NCBI GenBank assembly: GCA_028279065.1
Contig: JANQSY010000066.1
Location: 1-54,498 of the forward strand
Direction of reading: 5' to 3'
Source: Cytophagales bacterium
GTDB taxonomy: Bacteria; Bacteroidota; Bacteroidia; Cytophagales; CCMP332
Length of the DNA: 54,498 bases
The position numbers were made by a program, and so were the translations under genes. Positions 27,144-36,311 of this stretch are shown in pieces. Under the pieces are notes generated by a model. That model searched no databases. It worked only from the letters and a program-made list of their open reading frames with translations, and was not told the DNA's origin. Numbering within the stretch: position 1 is the first letter of the stretch; each line of letters opens with the position of its first letter.

Positions 27144-28399
27144 AGTTCGAGAAACTTATTCCCAGTAAGGAGCTAATCGAGTCAAAGGAGTTCAGGTCCA
27201 CTGCCTGGCTTTACGGGACCCAGATCCTTTTTATAGGAATTGGATTCATAAATAAGTCCATCCAAACCAAAACCCTGGGCCCTGAGATCTATGGAGACTT
27301 TGCATTTTTTGTTTCATTTCTGATGTTTTCAAGCCTGTTCTTCCATTTTGGGTTTTTTTCTTCCGCCCAGGTATTGATCGCAGAAGACCAAAACAAGAAA
27401 AAAGAGTCAGAGTTGATCGGAGCCGCTTTGGTTTATTTCCTTTTCTGTTGCGTTGCGTACATAATATTCATTTTGGCAATTGCTGATTTCCTGGATGATT
27501 TCTATGACCTCTCCCTTTCTGAGATCTTCAGAAAATTATCTTTCCTGGCACCCCTTTTTACTTTCCGGTTCTTTGTTAATTCTCTGGCTACCGGAACCGG
27601 AAAGGTTTTGGCAATTTCCATTTATCCACTGATCTCAAGGGTCATTTTTCTGATCGCACTGGGAGCTTTGATGTTTTATAACCTTATTGATCTGGAAAGG
27701 GTACTTGTGTGGAACCTTGTATCTACTCTGATCGCTGCCGTGGCTATCCTTTTCGTTTTTAAACCATCCTTTAAAAATTTTCCACTCAGGGCAAGACAGA
27801 TCCTTAAAAAAAATAAGGAGCACGGCTTTCATATGTATACGGGAGCGATCTTTCAGCAGAGTACTTATAAACTCGATGAAATGATGATACCATATTTCGT
27901 CGGCACCACAGGTTTGGGTTTCTATACCCTTGCTGGATTGCTTTGTTCCCCTATTCCCTTGTTGAGCCAATCCGCATCAAGGGCCCTATATAGGAAAATG
28001 GCAGCCGGAGACAGGATCACTCCCACATTTTTCCGGCTGAACCTTATTTGGCTGGTAAGTTCTGGCCTCGGCCTGGCGTTGGTCGTGCATTGGATCGTCC
28101 CAATTCTTTTTGGGCCCGGTTATGAAGAGGTAGCAAACATTGCCTCAGTTCTGGTAATAGCATATGTGATCTCCGGCCTTTTAGGCCCCTTCATGTTCTT
28201 GAATGCAAAATCCCAGGGAAAAAGGATCAGAAATGCGAATTTCATAGGCACCCTGGTTAATGTTGGGGGGAATTTTGCTTTGATCCCGATTTGGGGGATC
28301 ATGGGTGCAATTTATGCCAGCATCCTTTCTCGTCTTTTCAACTTCATTTTCTACTATTACTATTACAAAGCCTACCTGAGGGAATCCCAGGAAAAATGA
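27140..28399 (+). CDS. Second polysaccharide flippase (RfbX/MATE-like)
   Basis: 419 residues, about 12 transmembrane helices, different in sequence from the gene before it. An early NKSIQTKTLGPEIYGDFAFFVSF segment and a LLGPFMFLNAKSQGKR loop near residue 350 are typical of polysaccharide-biosynthesis flippases. It starts at TTG inside the previous stop and ends in ATGA with the glycosyltransferase. Two flippases back to back suggest two substrates or a sub-functionalised pair. Confidence 0.8.
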   Translation: MKFEKLIPSKELIESKEFRSTAWLYGTQILFIGIGFINKSIQTKTLGPEIYGDFAFFVSFLMFSSLFFHFGFFSSAQVLIAEDQNKKKESELIGAALVYFLFCCVAYIIFILAIADFLDDFYDLSLSEIFRKLSFLAPLFTFRFFVNSLATGTGKVLAISIYPLISRVIFLIALGALMFYNLIDLERVLVWNLVSTLIAAVAILFVFKPSFKNFPLRARQILKKNKEHGFHMYTGAIFQQSTYKLDEMMIPYFVGTTGLGFYTLAGLLCSPIPLLSQSASRALYRKMAAGDRITPTFFRLNLIWLVSSGLGLALVVHWIVPILFGPGYEEVANIASVLVIAYVISGLLGPFMFLNAKSQGKRIRNANFIGTLVNVGGNFALIPIWGIMGAIYASILSRLFNFIFYYYYYKAYLRESQEK

Positions 28400-29544
28400 A
28401 GATCCTTTTGATCAGTTCATTGCTTCCAAAAGAGGAAGGAGAAAATATCCTTAGTACATCCTATGCCTTAGCAGACCTGGCAAATCAATGGCATGAACAA
28501 GGCGCTGAAGTTGAGGTAATGAGACCCATCTGGATCCCCTCTGAAGCAATAGGGCTTGGCTCAGGGAGATTCCGGTATAAGGATATTTTGATCACCACTT
28601 TTCCAATTATTAGAGTACCCAAGATCTTCAGGTATAGTACAGGCCCCTTGATTGGGTATCTAAAGAAAGAAGGGATCAGGCCCCAAATCATAATCGCTCA
28701 TATGAGTCATTCCATCCGTATGGGGACAAAGATTTCAAAAAAGATGGGATTGCCCTTGTTGTCCGGCCTTCATGGAGGTGATCTTCAACTGATCAAAGAA
28801 AAGCCTGGTTTTCTTTTGCCATTCCTCAGAAAATCCCAAGCCATCTGGACAAGGTCTTTGGCTTCAAAAAATCAACTCCGTAGCTATTCAGATGAGGACT
28901 TTGGAGAGGTCGGTGATTGCTTTTCAGGGATAGAAAGGGAAGAACTGCTAGATTTCCCGTTAGCCAAGAATAAGTTTGAAGGCGAAGAAGCTAAACCCTT
29001 AAGGTTCATATCTGCCTGCACCCTTATTCCTCTAAAAAATCTGGACATTGTTATCGAAGGACTATCTGACCTGAAGGATATTGATTTTTCATATTCAATT
29101 TATGGGGAGGGTCCTGAAAAAGACCGACTTCAGGGAATCATAAAAAAGTTTGAACTGGAGGGTAGGATTTCAATCTTTCCGTTTATTACAAGGGAAGAGT
29201 TATTGGAAAAAATGAAGGAGGCCCACTTCTATCTTATGCCCAGCACTGGAGAGACCTTTGGGCTTTCATTTGTGGAAGCTGCCGCAAAAGGTTGCATTAT
29301 CCTAGGGCTTCAAGGGCATGGGGTTGATGGGATATTCAAGGATGAAGAAGAGGCAATCATGCTCAAGGATCCATCTCCTCAAGATCTCAGGAACCGCATA
29401 GCCACCTTGATAAAGAACCCTCACTCTTTGAAAAAAATGCTGGAGAAATCCCTGGCAAAAGTTTCAACCCTTGAAAACTCGATCCTTGCAAAGCAGCAAC
29501 TGGATTTCATGGAGAAAACAATTGGAAGGTGGAGAGACCGCTGA
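28396..29544 (+). CDS. Glycosyltransferase family 4 (GT-B)
   Basis: The start is the ATG at 28396, inside the previous stop (ATGA); the frame is open further upstream but overlaps the flippase. It begins MKILLISSLLPKEEGEN, with a donor-site pattern ISACTLIPLKNLD, IYGEGPEKDRL and MPSTGETFGLSFVEAAAKG in the C-terminal half, as in GT4 retaining enzymes. It probably adds a hexose to a lipid-linked glycan at the cytoplasmic face. Acceptor and sugar are unknown. Confidence 0.85.
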   Translation: MKILLISSLLPKEEGENILSTSYALADLANQWHEQGAEVEVMRPIWIPSEAIGLGSGRFRYKDILITTFPIIRVPKIFRYSTGPLIGYLKKEGIRPQIIIAHMSHSIRMGTKISKKMGLPLLSGLHGGDLQLIKEKPGFLLPFLRKSQAIWTRSLASKNQLRSYSDEDFGEVGDCFSGIEREELLDFPLAKNKFEGEEAKPLRFISACTLIPLKNLDIVIEGLSDLKDIDFSYSIYGEGPEKDRLQGIIKKFELEGRISIFPFITREELLEKMKEAHFYLMPSTGETFGLSFVEAAAKGCIILGLQGHGVDGIFKDEEEAIMLKDPSPQDLRNRIATLIKNPHSLKKMLEKSLAKVSTLENSILAKQQLDFMEKTIGRWRDR

Positions 29545-30470
29545 TCTCAATAATTTGTACTGTCTACAATCAAGAGTCATTTATCGAAGATTGTCTTAAT
29601 TCGGTGTTTTCTCAAGACTATCAAAACTTTGAATTAATCATTCACGACAATGGTAGCACGGATGGAAGCGTCAGGAAAATAAACCAGCAGTTAAGAGATA
29701 AGGAAAAAGTAAAATTCAAGGCTCTCAATAATAATATAGGCCTTCCAAAGGCTTTTAACCTTGGGTATAGGCTTTCAATTGGCGAATTCATCATTGATCT
29801 ATCTGGCGATGATATGCTTGCCAAAGGTGCACTTCAGAGCTTCATAAGCCATTTCCGAAATCTGGATGAGGAGCATGGAGTGGTTTATTCCAACTCAACC
29901 TTAATCAATGCCTCCGGAAGGGAAATTGGGAATCACTTCAGACCTGGAAAAAAGCCTCCTGAAGGGTGGATCTTTTCTGATCTGTTAGAGCGATACTTCA
30001 TCTCTGCTCCCACAATGATGTTCAGAAGAAGGGTCCTGGAACAACTAAATGGATATGATGAAGATCTGATCTATGAAGACTTTGATTTCTGGGTTAGATC
30101 ATCAAGAGAGTTTAAATATTCCTACCTGGATAAGATAACAATTCTGGAAAGAGACCACGGGGGCTCATTTTCCGCTTCAAAGCTTGATCCTCAATTTGAG
30201 AATTCTACATTTCAGGTTTGTAAAAAGGCATATGAAATTCTCAGGGACGAAAACGAACTGGCTGCTTTGAGAAAGAGGATCAGCTATCATTTAAAACAAT
30301 GTATTATAAATGATGACCAAGCCAACTTAGAGGCTTACCTGGCATTGTTTCAACGCTGTGATCCAGGGCTTACTTCCAGATCATGGGTGTACCTTCTCAA
30401 AGCTTTTCCATGGATCACAAAGAGGATCTATTTCATCTTGAAATCCCCCTTCTCAATCAAACCCAGGTAG
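29529..30470 (+). CDS. Glycosyltransferase family 2 (GT-A)
   Basis: 313 residues. It starts at GTG, overlapping the GT4 gene by 16 bases. The GT2 core is ISIICTVYNQESFIEDCLNS, LIIHDNGSTDGS and FIIDLSGDDM (the DxD-like metal site). The acceptor segment is YDEDLIYEDFDFWVR (ED motif). It has no membrane anchor. Its last 43 bases run antisense to the end of rsgA. Confidence 0.87.
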   Translation: MERPLISIICTVYNQESFIEDCLNSVFSQDYQNFELIIHDNGSTDGSVRKINQQLRDKEKVKFKALNNNIGLPKAFNLGYRLSIGEFIIDLSGDDMLAKGALQSFISHFRNLDEEHGVVYSNSTLINASGREIGNHFRPGKKPPEGWIFSDLLERYFISAPTMMFRRRVLEQLNGYDEDLIYEDFDFWVRSSREFKYSYLDKITILERDHGGSFSASKLDPQFENSTFQVCKKAYEILRDENELAALRKRISYHLKQCIINDDQANLEAYLALFQRCDPGLTSRSWVYLLKAFPWITKRIYFILKSPFSIKPR

Positions 30471-31342
30471 CTTTTAAATCTGCTTTCTGAAATCTCCCCC
30501 TTGCCAAGGGCTTCAAGGACCTTGCAATTCGGTTCATTGAGATGCAAACAATTGTGAAATCTGCAGCTTTCACCAACCTTGCGAATCTCCGGGAAAAAGT
30601 GGGATATTTCATAATCTTCGATATCATCGTCAAGGGCAAATTCCTTGATCCCAGGAATATCTATGACTTTGGTTTCTCCCCCAACATCAAACATTTGGGC
30701 GAATGTAGTAGCATGTTTTCCTTTTTTTGAAAAATCCGAGATCTCGGAGGTCTTGAGGTCCAGATCAGGAAAAAGGGAATTCATGATGCTCGATTTTCCT
30801 GTTCCCGAGTGTCCAAAGAATAAGTTTGTTTGTTGATCCAGAAGCACAGCTAGTTTCTCCATTCCTACTCCTGAAACAACAGAGGTTTTGATAATATCAT
30901 ATCCTATTGACAGGTAAAGCGATTCCATTTCCTCCAGTAGCTCACTCTCCGAAGCATCAAGAAGATCCCATTTATGGATAAGGATAAGAGGCTTAATATC
31001 GAAAGCTTCACAGCAAACAAGAAATCGATCCAGGAAACCAGGACTGGTTCTTGGCAGCCTTTTTGTAAATACAAATACCGCCAGGTCAATATTTGAAGCT
31101 ATAATATGGGAATGCTCTGTTTTTCTAGGCGACTTTCGGATAAGGTAATTCTTCCTTGGGAGAACTTTGGTGATCATATGATCGCTGCCATGAACTTCTA
31201 CTTTGTCCCCTACTGCCACAGGATTGGTAAGCTTGGAATCTTTGAGCCTGAGCTTTCCTTCCAATCGACCCTCTACCGTTTTTCCACTTCCCAGCCTGAT
31301 TTCATACCAAAGCCCTGTAGATCTATAAACCGTTCCAACCAT
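30428..31342 (-). CDS. rsgA: Ribosome small subunit-dependent GTPase A
   Basis: Circularly permuted GTPase that matures the 30S subunit. It has an N-terminal OB fold and a G domain with GHSGTGKSSIMNSLFP (Walker A/P-loop) and DIPGIKEFAL (G3). The C-terminal zinc knuckle is CRFHNCLHLNEPNC. The G4 position reads HKWD where the family has NKxD; the Asn that contacts guanine is His (CAT). This could lower guanine specificity or be a sequence error. Length is normal and the start is ATG. Confidence 0.92.
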   Translation of the reverse strand: MVGTVYRSTGLWYEIRLGSGKTVEGRLEGKLRLKDSKLTNPVAVGDKVEVHGSDHMITKVLPRKNYLIRKSPRKTEHSHIIASNIDLAVFVFTKRLPRTSPGFLDRFLVCCEAFDIKPLILIHKWDLLDASESELLEEMESLYLSIGYDIIKTSVVSGVGMEKLAVLLDQQTNLFFGHSGTGKSSIMNSLFPDLDLKTSEISDFSKKGKHATTFAQMFDVGGETKVIDIPGIKEFALDDDIEDYEISHFFPEIRKVGESCRFHNCLHLNEPNCKVLEALGKGEISESRFKSYLGLIEKGDFKMK

Positions 31343-31388
31343 TCTTCAGGTATTTATCATCTTTGAAGAAGCTATTCGATCCGAAGTT

Positions 31389-33779
31389 ATGCAAAGAAAT
31401 ATCATCAAAATTGCCCTTCTCCTTATTATCGGGGTTGGTATATTTTCCAGCAAGGCTCAGGAAGTTTCAGAATGGAAGCCTTTGGGACCATTTTTTCCAT
31501 ACTTGAGATCCCTTAAACCCGCAGGCATTGGATGGGTTGATGCTATCTGGTCGGATCCAAAGGACAGGTCCCATCTTTTGATCGGTGCCCGCTCAGGAGG
31601 ATTGTGGGAAACCAAAGATCTTGGAAATACATGGAAATGTTTAACGGGAGATCTTCCTGTATATGGTGTTTTCTGTATAGATGTAAATCCTAATGATCCA
31701 AATGAGATCCTTCTTGGAACAGGGATGACCGGAGGAGGATTCCATAAATTCCAGCACCATACCCAAGGAATTTTCAAAAGCACCGATGCGGGAAAATCAT
31801 GGAACCTAAGCAATTCACCAAAGGACAAAACAGTGGTGACTGAATTGGAACGAGATCCATTTAACCCGACTCATCTGTTAGCTCTTTACATCAGACATTC
31901 CTCGGCGTGGAGAGCAAATGGAGGTGAATGGTCCGGAGGCTATCTGGTTGAGAGTTGGGATGGGGGTTCGACATGGACCAAAAAGCTCGTGGAAATACCT
32001 GATAGAAGTGAAATAAGGGAAATTAAATTTAGCCCTTACAAAAGTAGAAAGGTCTATTTATCCGGAAGAGGTTTGTTCCTGGAAAGCAATGACTCAGGAA
32101 AAACCTGGGAAGATAAGTTTCAAGAATTGGTCCTTACCGATTCCCTGGAACGACTTAAGAATGAAAAAGGCATAACGAAATCCCATTTAATCGCAATGGA
32201 TATTGCTCGGTTCGGAGATAAGGAAACCCTGTATCTCTTCGCACATTATCCGAGGTTTGGAAATGCCCCAAATGGAAACAAACTATACAAATTCAAAGAA
32301 GGTGAAAAGCCTATCATGATCCCTCACCCCCGGACTTCAAAGGTGAGCACCCGGGGGAGGGTTGGAAGGGTCCTTGTCAGATCTTGCCCCTGGGAAGAGG
32401 ACCTTTTGTTTTATGGAAAAACAAATCTTTCAGTGGTTTCCTGGAACCCGGATGAAAAAGATTTTAATCTCAAAAAGTGCTTTTCCCCAAGGGGACAACT
32501 TCATGATGATTTAAGGGATCTGGTGGTAATTGATACCAACCACATACTGGCTGGAACGGATGGAGGGTTTATGATCTCAGAAAATGGGGGAAGGGCCTGG
32601 AAATACATTATGGGAGATGGCTCTTCGGAAAACAGCATCAATAATACAGAGTTCTATGATTTTGATGCTGAAATGTTCAAAGGAAAGCCCTTTATGATCG
32701 GAGGTGCGCAGGATAATTCAAGTTTTATGTATTATGATGGGAAATGGGTTCAACATGGGGCGGGTGACGGAGGGGTATGCAAAGTGCTCTCGGTGAATGA
32801 TACTTCAATCTATTTTTCCCTAAGCACCAACTACTTTACACGTCTGGGGAAAATGGACAGTTTTCCTTACCCAAAATTCCAAGGTAATTTTTCCTATGCC
32901 TCATCCCTTTACGACAGGGTCATTTTCCCCGTTTCAGATCTTAGTGACATTTATATTATTGGAAAAGTACCAGATAAGGATGATCAGTGCAGTTATCCTT
33001 CAAGGGGCTCTGGAAAGGGGACAAGAAATAAGATCCTTTCCATGAGCGGGGTTAAGGGAGCCTATAAAAGAGGTTGCTTTTACGGTTCAGACTTCCTGGA
33101 GTTAAAAGGCTACCCTGAAGAAATAAAAAGAAACTGGAATGCAAAAACCCCTCTAAAACCACCATATAGCAATATTAATGTTGTCTCAGGGGTGGTTGGA
33201 GATCCTGACATCATCTACTTCAGTATTTCGGATTGGGGCGGAACGGATTTCAGTCTGTTTAAAACCGCTGATCGAGGGCAGAACTGGGAAAATCTCACAC
33301 CCACTCTATCTAAGGACATCAACAGGAAGAAAGCTCATATTTCGGACATTCTGATAGACCCAAACAATACAAAGCATGTTTGGATTTGTTTCAGTCATTT
33401 CCTTGATGGACAAAAGATATTTGAAAGCAGGGATGGTGGATTTACCTGGAAGAATATTTCCAAGGGATTGGAATTTGGAAATGTTCCCTGTAATGATCTT
33501 GATTATGACTCTGAAAATCGAGTCTTATATGTGGGAAATGATAATGGGGTGTATTATGTCAGAACTAACAGCAACTTCACAGGATGGAAAAGATTGAACA
33601 AAGGGCTACCTATGGTAAGGGTGACCCACCTGAAGGTTGTTCCGAAATCTGGAAAACTCTTTGCAGCCACCTGGGGAAGAGGAGTTTGGGAATCCCCCTT
33701 GCTGGAGAAGTCTGAAGACCTGGGTCCTGAGACCGGCAAAAAAAGGAAAAAGAAAAAAAAATCTAGGAAGGATCGATAG
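31389..33779 (+). CDS. Secreted BNR/sortilin-like beta-propeller protein
   Basis: 796 residues with a signal peptide (IIKIALLLIIGVGIFSSKA). Repeated Asp-box-like motifs occur through the length: ETKDLGNTWKCL, KSTDAGKSWNLS, ESWDGGSTWTKK, ESNDSGKTWEDK, ENGGRAWKYI, KTADRGQNWENL and ESRDGGFTWKNI. These build a multi-bladed beta propeller as in sialidase/VPS10-type proteins. Catalytic sialidase residues are not apparent. It ends in a Lys/Arg-rich tail (KKRKKKKKSRK) rather than a T9SS sorting domain, so it is probably periplasmic or peripheral. Its last 17 bases overlap convergent waaA. Confidence 0.75.
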   Translation: MQRNIIKIALLLIIGVGIFSSKAQEVSEWKPLGPFFPYLRSLKPAGIGWVDAIWSDPKDRSHLLIGARSGGLWETKDLGNTWKCLTGDLPVYGVFCIDVNPNDPNEILLGTGMTGGGFHKFQHHTQGIFKSTDAGKSWNLSNSPKDKTVVTELERDPFNPTHLLALYIRHSSAWRANGGEWSGGYLVESWDGGSTWTKKLVEIPDRSEIREIKFSPYKSRKVYLSGRGLFLESNDSGKTWEDKFQELVLTDSLERLKNEKGITKSHLIAMDIARFGDKETLYLFAHYPRFGNAPNGNKLYKFKEGEKPIMIPHPRTSKVSTRGRVGRVLVRSCPWEEDLLFYGKTNLSVVSWNPDEKDFNLKKCFSPRGQLHDDLRDLVVIDTNHILAGTDGGFMISENGGRAWKYIMGDGSSENSINNTEFYDFDAEMFKGKPFMIGGAQDNSSFMYYDGKWVQHGAGDGGVCKVLSVNDTSIYFSLSTNYFTRLGKMDSFPYPKFQGNFSYASSLYDRVIFPVSDLSDIYIIGKVPDKDDQCSYPSRGSGKGTRNKILSMSGVKGAYKRGCFYGSDFLELKGYPEEIKRNWNAKTPLKPPYSNINVVSGVVGDPDIIYFSISDWGGTDFSLFKTADRGQNWENLTPTLSKDINRKKAHISDILIDPNNTKHVWICFSHFLDGQKIFESRDGGFTWKNISKGLEFGNVPCNDLDYDSENRVLYVGNDNGVYYVRTNSNFTGWKRLNKGLPMVRVTHLKVVPKSGKLFAATWGRGVWESPLLEKSEDLGPETGKKRKKKKKSRKDR

Positions 33780-34989
33780 ACCCAAGGATCAGATCTACAG
33801 ATCCTCTCCCGCTTTCAATGAACTTTCTTGCCATCAAGCTGGCATTTTTGAGGACCTCGGGGTCGCTTAGGTATTCTATAGTTTTCTTTATCTGCTCAGA
33901 GTTTTCAACCACAAATCCTCCCTTCATTTGACTGAGTTGAACGGCTTCCGGAAATTTATGCAGTTCCGGACCAAAGAGAACCGGTTTTCCCCAGCCAGCC
34001 GGTTCGAAAATATTGTGTAATCCCTCCTTGAAACCTCCACCTATATAAGCTATATCAGCATAGCGATATATGGAAGAAAGCATCCCAATATTGTCGATGA
34101 TCAAGATCCTCTTTTCAGATCCTGCATCTTTTATAAGCTCTGAAAAAAGAATGGATTCCTCCGGAAACAGGCTTCTGAAGTAAGCAATGGAAGAAGATGA
34201 TATATCATGTGGAGCCAGTATCACCCGCTTCTTTCCATCGGTTGAGATGACATCCTTCAAATGGATCATATCGCTTGGCCATGGACTTCCCACAACAAAA
34301 GCAGTGTTATTTTCCAAAAAACCTTCTATCTCAGGAAACTTCCGGTCCAGGCTAACGATTTCAGCGACCCTATCAAATCTTGCGTCTCCGCTAATCTTGG
34401 ACTCTATCCCATACTCGGCAAGCAAATCTTTTGCTTTCCTGCTTACAACAAAGATCCTGGATATTCGGGCGAGCCTGTTTCTCATGAACTTCCCTAGACC
34501 TTTAAAATAGAATTGGTCCTTTCTGAAATCAGCTGAAAACAAAACGCTTTGGATTCTCCTTTTTTCCAATTCCAGAAGGAAAAAATACCACAGGTCATAT
34601 CTGGCAAAGAATGCGATCTCAGGTTGTAGGAGATCAATGAATTTCTGTGCGTTGGAAGGTGAATCCAAGGGAAGATAATAGAACAGGTCCCCCTGATCAC
34701 GTGAATCTTTTCCTTCGAATGCGGAAGGGGAAAAAAAGGTAACCACTACCAGGGCATCCGGGTCTTTGGTTTTTATCCCCGAAATAAGGGGTTTGGAAAG
34801 CTCATATTCTCCCAGAGAAGAGGAGTGGAACCAATACCTCTTTTTGGGATTGTTTTTCAGATCATCCTCTAATCTTTTGAACAGATCCTTTCTTCCTGAG
34901 ATCCATTCAGAGGCCTTTCGATCCCAAATAGAAGCTACCCGGATAGCCATGGAAAAAAGCCAGATCCCTATACTGTAAAGCGTGCTCAT
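33763..34989 (-). CDS. waaA: 3-deoxy-D-manno-octulosonic acid (Kdo) transferase
   Basis: Adds Kdo to lipid IVA at the inner membrane. An N-terminal hydrophobic anchor (LYSIGIWLFSMAIRVASI) precedes the GT30 motif FHSSSLGEYE with the catalytic Glu. The GT-B C-terminal domain includes YIGGGFKEGLHNIFEP and WGKPVLFGP. The length of 408 is typical. It works in the pathway with lpxH found upstream. The start is ATG at 34989. Confidence 0.92.
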   Translation of the reverse strand: MSTLYSIGIWLFSMAIRVASIWDRKASEWISGRKDLFKRLEDDLKNNPKKRYWFHSSSLGEYELSKPLISGIKTKDPDALVVVTFFSPSAFEGKDSRDQGDLFYYLPLDSPSNAQKFIDLLQPEIAFFARYDLWYFFLLELEKRRIQSVLFSADFRKDQFYFKGLGKFMRNRLARISRIFVVSRKAKDLLAEYGIESKISGDARFDRVAEIVSLDRKFPEIEGFLENNTAFVVGSPWPSDMIHLKDVISTDGKKRVILAPHDISSSSIAYFRSLFPEESILFSELIKDAGSEKRILIIDNIGMLSSIYRYADIAYIGGGFKEGLHNIFEPAGWGKPVLFGPELHKFPEAVQLSQMKGGFVVENSEQIKKTIEYLSDPEVLKNASLMARKFIESGRGSVDLILGSIDPS

Positions 34990-35000
34990 TGAGAGGTAAA

Positions 35001-35029
35001 GAAAAAAAAAAGAGGCCTCTCGGCCTCTT
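35001..35029 (-). terminator. Rho-independent terminator after the peroxiredoxin gene
   Basis: AAGAGGCC-TCTC-GGCCTCTT forms an 8-bp perfect stem (35010-35029). Read on the minus strand it is followed by a run of T (complement of A 35002-35010), right after the peroxiredoxin stop at 35050. Confidence 0.9.
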
Positions 35030-35049
35030 CAAATTTTTATAATGAGAAA

Positions 35050-35676
35050 TCAGTGGGATGACAGATACTCAGCTACTCCATCTCGTGTAGCCGCCATAGC
35101 ATCCTTTCCTGCACTCCAGTTTGCCGGGCAAACTTCACCATGTTCCAGATTATGGTGCCAGGCATCCACTATACGGATAGTCTCATCGATGTTCCTTCCA
35201 AGCGGGAAAAAGTTAACATACTCATGTCTTACGATCCCTTCCTTATCGATGAAAAAGGTTCCTCTGAAGGCGATCGGAGCTCCATCAAAGATCAATTCTC
35301 CATCCTCATTATAGTCATAATCACCGCCAAGAACACCATAATTGGTAGAGATCGTCTTTGCGGTGTCCGCCACGATCGGATATTTAACTCCCTGAATTCC
35401 ACCTTGATTCTTTGGTGTCATCAACCAGGCAAGGTGAGCATCTTCGTGGTCGGTCGAACAACCGATCACCTGGACTCCCCTCTTCTCAAACTCCTCAAGG
35501 TTTTCCTGAAAAGCATGGATCTCGGTTGGACAAACAAATGTGAAATCCTTTGGATAAAAGAAGAGTACTATCTCCTTTTTTCCGAGGTAATCACCCATAT
35601 TGAAATCTGTAATTTCTGTTCCATTTACAACGGCTTTCGCCTTAAAGCTTGGGGCTTTTCTCCCTACTAATGACAT
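35050..35676 (-). CDS. 2-Cys peroxiredoxin
   Basis: A 208-residue AhpC/Prx1-type thiol peroxidase. FYPKDFTFVCPTEIHAF holds the peroxidatic Cys in the PxxxTxxC setting, and HGEVCPANWSAG holds the resolving Cys. It reduces H2O2 and alkyl hydroperoxides in the cytoplasm. It is co-directional with and 26 bases after the Fur/PerR-type gene, and ended by a strong terminator. The pair looks like a peroxide-stress operon. Confidence 0.94.
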   Translation of the reverse strand: MSLVGRKAPSFKAKAVVNGTEITDFNMGDYLGKKEIVLFFYPKDFTFVCPTEIHAFQENLEEFEKRGVQVIGCSTDHEDAHLAWLMTPKNQGGIQGVKYPIVADTAKTISTNYGVLGGDYDYNEDGELIFDGAPIAFRGTFFIDKEGIVRHEYVNFFPLGRNIDETIRIVDAWHHNLEHGEVCPANWSAGKDAMAATRDGVAEYLSSH

Positions 35677-35702
35677 AGCGTAAACAATTTATTGGTTAGA
35701 CA

Positions 35703-36149
35703 TTATTTAATTCGAATTTCTTTGTTGGGGTTCAACTTCTCCCCCCTTATGTGCAACTGCATATCGGCGAGTTCAAAGTTTTGGATCCTCTTCTTTTGAA
35801 GATAATCCCTGATTAGAGAATTTAGTTCTTCATCATAAAAGTCAATGATCTCTTTGGTATTGGAGCAGATCAGGTGGTGATGATTATCCATTCTTGCATC
35901 ATATCTTACAGGTCCCTTACCTGACATCACCCTTTTTGCAAGGCCGGCCTCAACAAAAGTGTCAAGGGTATTGTACACGGTGGCCAAGGTGATACTTGGG
36001 TTCTCAGATTGGATACTATCAAAGACCTTGTCCGCGGATGGATGACTTTTCACACCGACCAAAGCCCTGTAAACCACCATTCGCTGATGTGTGGCTTTAA
36101 GTCCTGCATTGCCCAGTTTTTCCTTTATCTGATCAAGCGAAATCTCCAA
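35703..36149 (-). CDS. perR: Fur-family peroxide regulator (PerR-like)
   Basis: 148 residues from TTG at 36149. The frame is open to 36215, but that N-terminus (MYRKLFLISF...) is atypical and AT-rich. The winged helix has ATHQRMVVYRAL and SITLATVYNTL, and the metal-binding part has DNHHHLICSNT. The classic C-terminal CxxC zinc cysteines of Fur are absent. Position upstream of the peroxiredoxin and the palindrome over the leader point to an autoregulated PerR. Which metal it binds cannot be seen. Confidence 0.85.
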   Translation of the reverse strand: MEISLDQIKEKLGNAGLKATHQRMVVYRALVGVKSHPSADKVFDSIQSENPSITLATVYNTLDTFVEAGLAKRVMSGKGPVRYDARMDNHHHLICSNTKEIIDFYDEELNSLIRDYLQKKRIQNFELADMQLHIRGEKLNPNKEIRIK

Positions 36150-36161
36150 ATGATAATTTTT

Positions 36162-36177
36162 ATTATTTAGAAATAAT
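36162..36177. promoter_or_regulatory. PerR/Fur-box-like palindrome
   Basis: ATTATTT-AG-AAATAAT is a perfect 7-2-7 inverted repeat, 13 bases upstream of the TTG start of the PerR-like gene. It resembles the TTATAAT-type Fur/PerR box and supports autoregulation of the perR-peroxiredoxin operon. Confidence 0.6.
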
Positions 36178-36271
36178 TTTCTTGTAAAACTAATTAAAAA
36201 CAATTTGCGATACAAGCCTGGTGATTAAAGCAAATAATTGCATGAGGGTTTCAATTGATAGGCTTTAGTTC

Positions 36272-36279
36272 TAATTTTG
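36272..36279 (+). promoter_or_regulatory. -7 promoter box for nhaD
   Basis: TAATTTTG matches TAnnTTTG exactly and lies 33 bases before the ATG. The -33 element is weak (TTTC about 20 bases upstream). Confidence 0.5.
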
Positions 36280-36311
36280 CGCGCTGATTTTTTAGGTACT
36301 AGAAGAAATTA

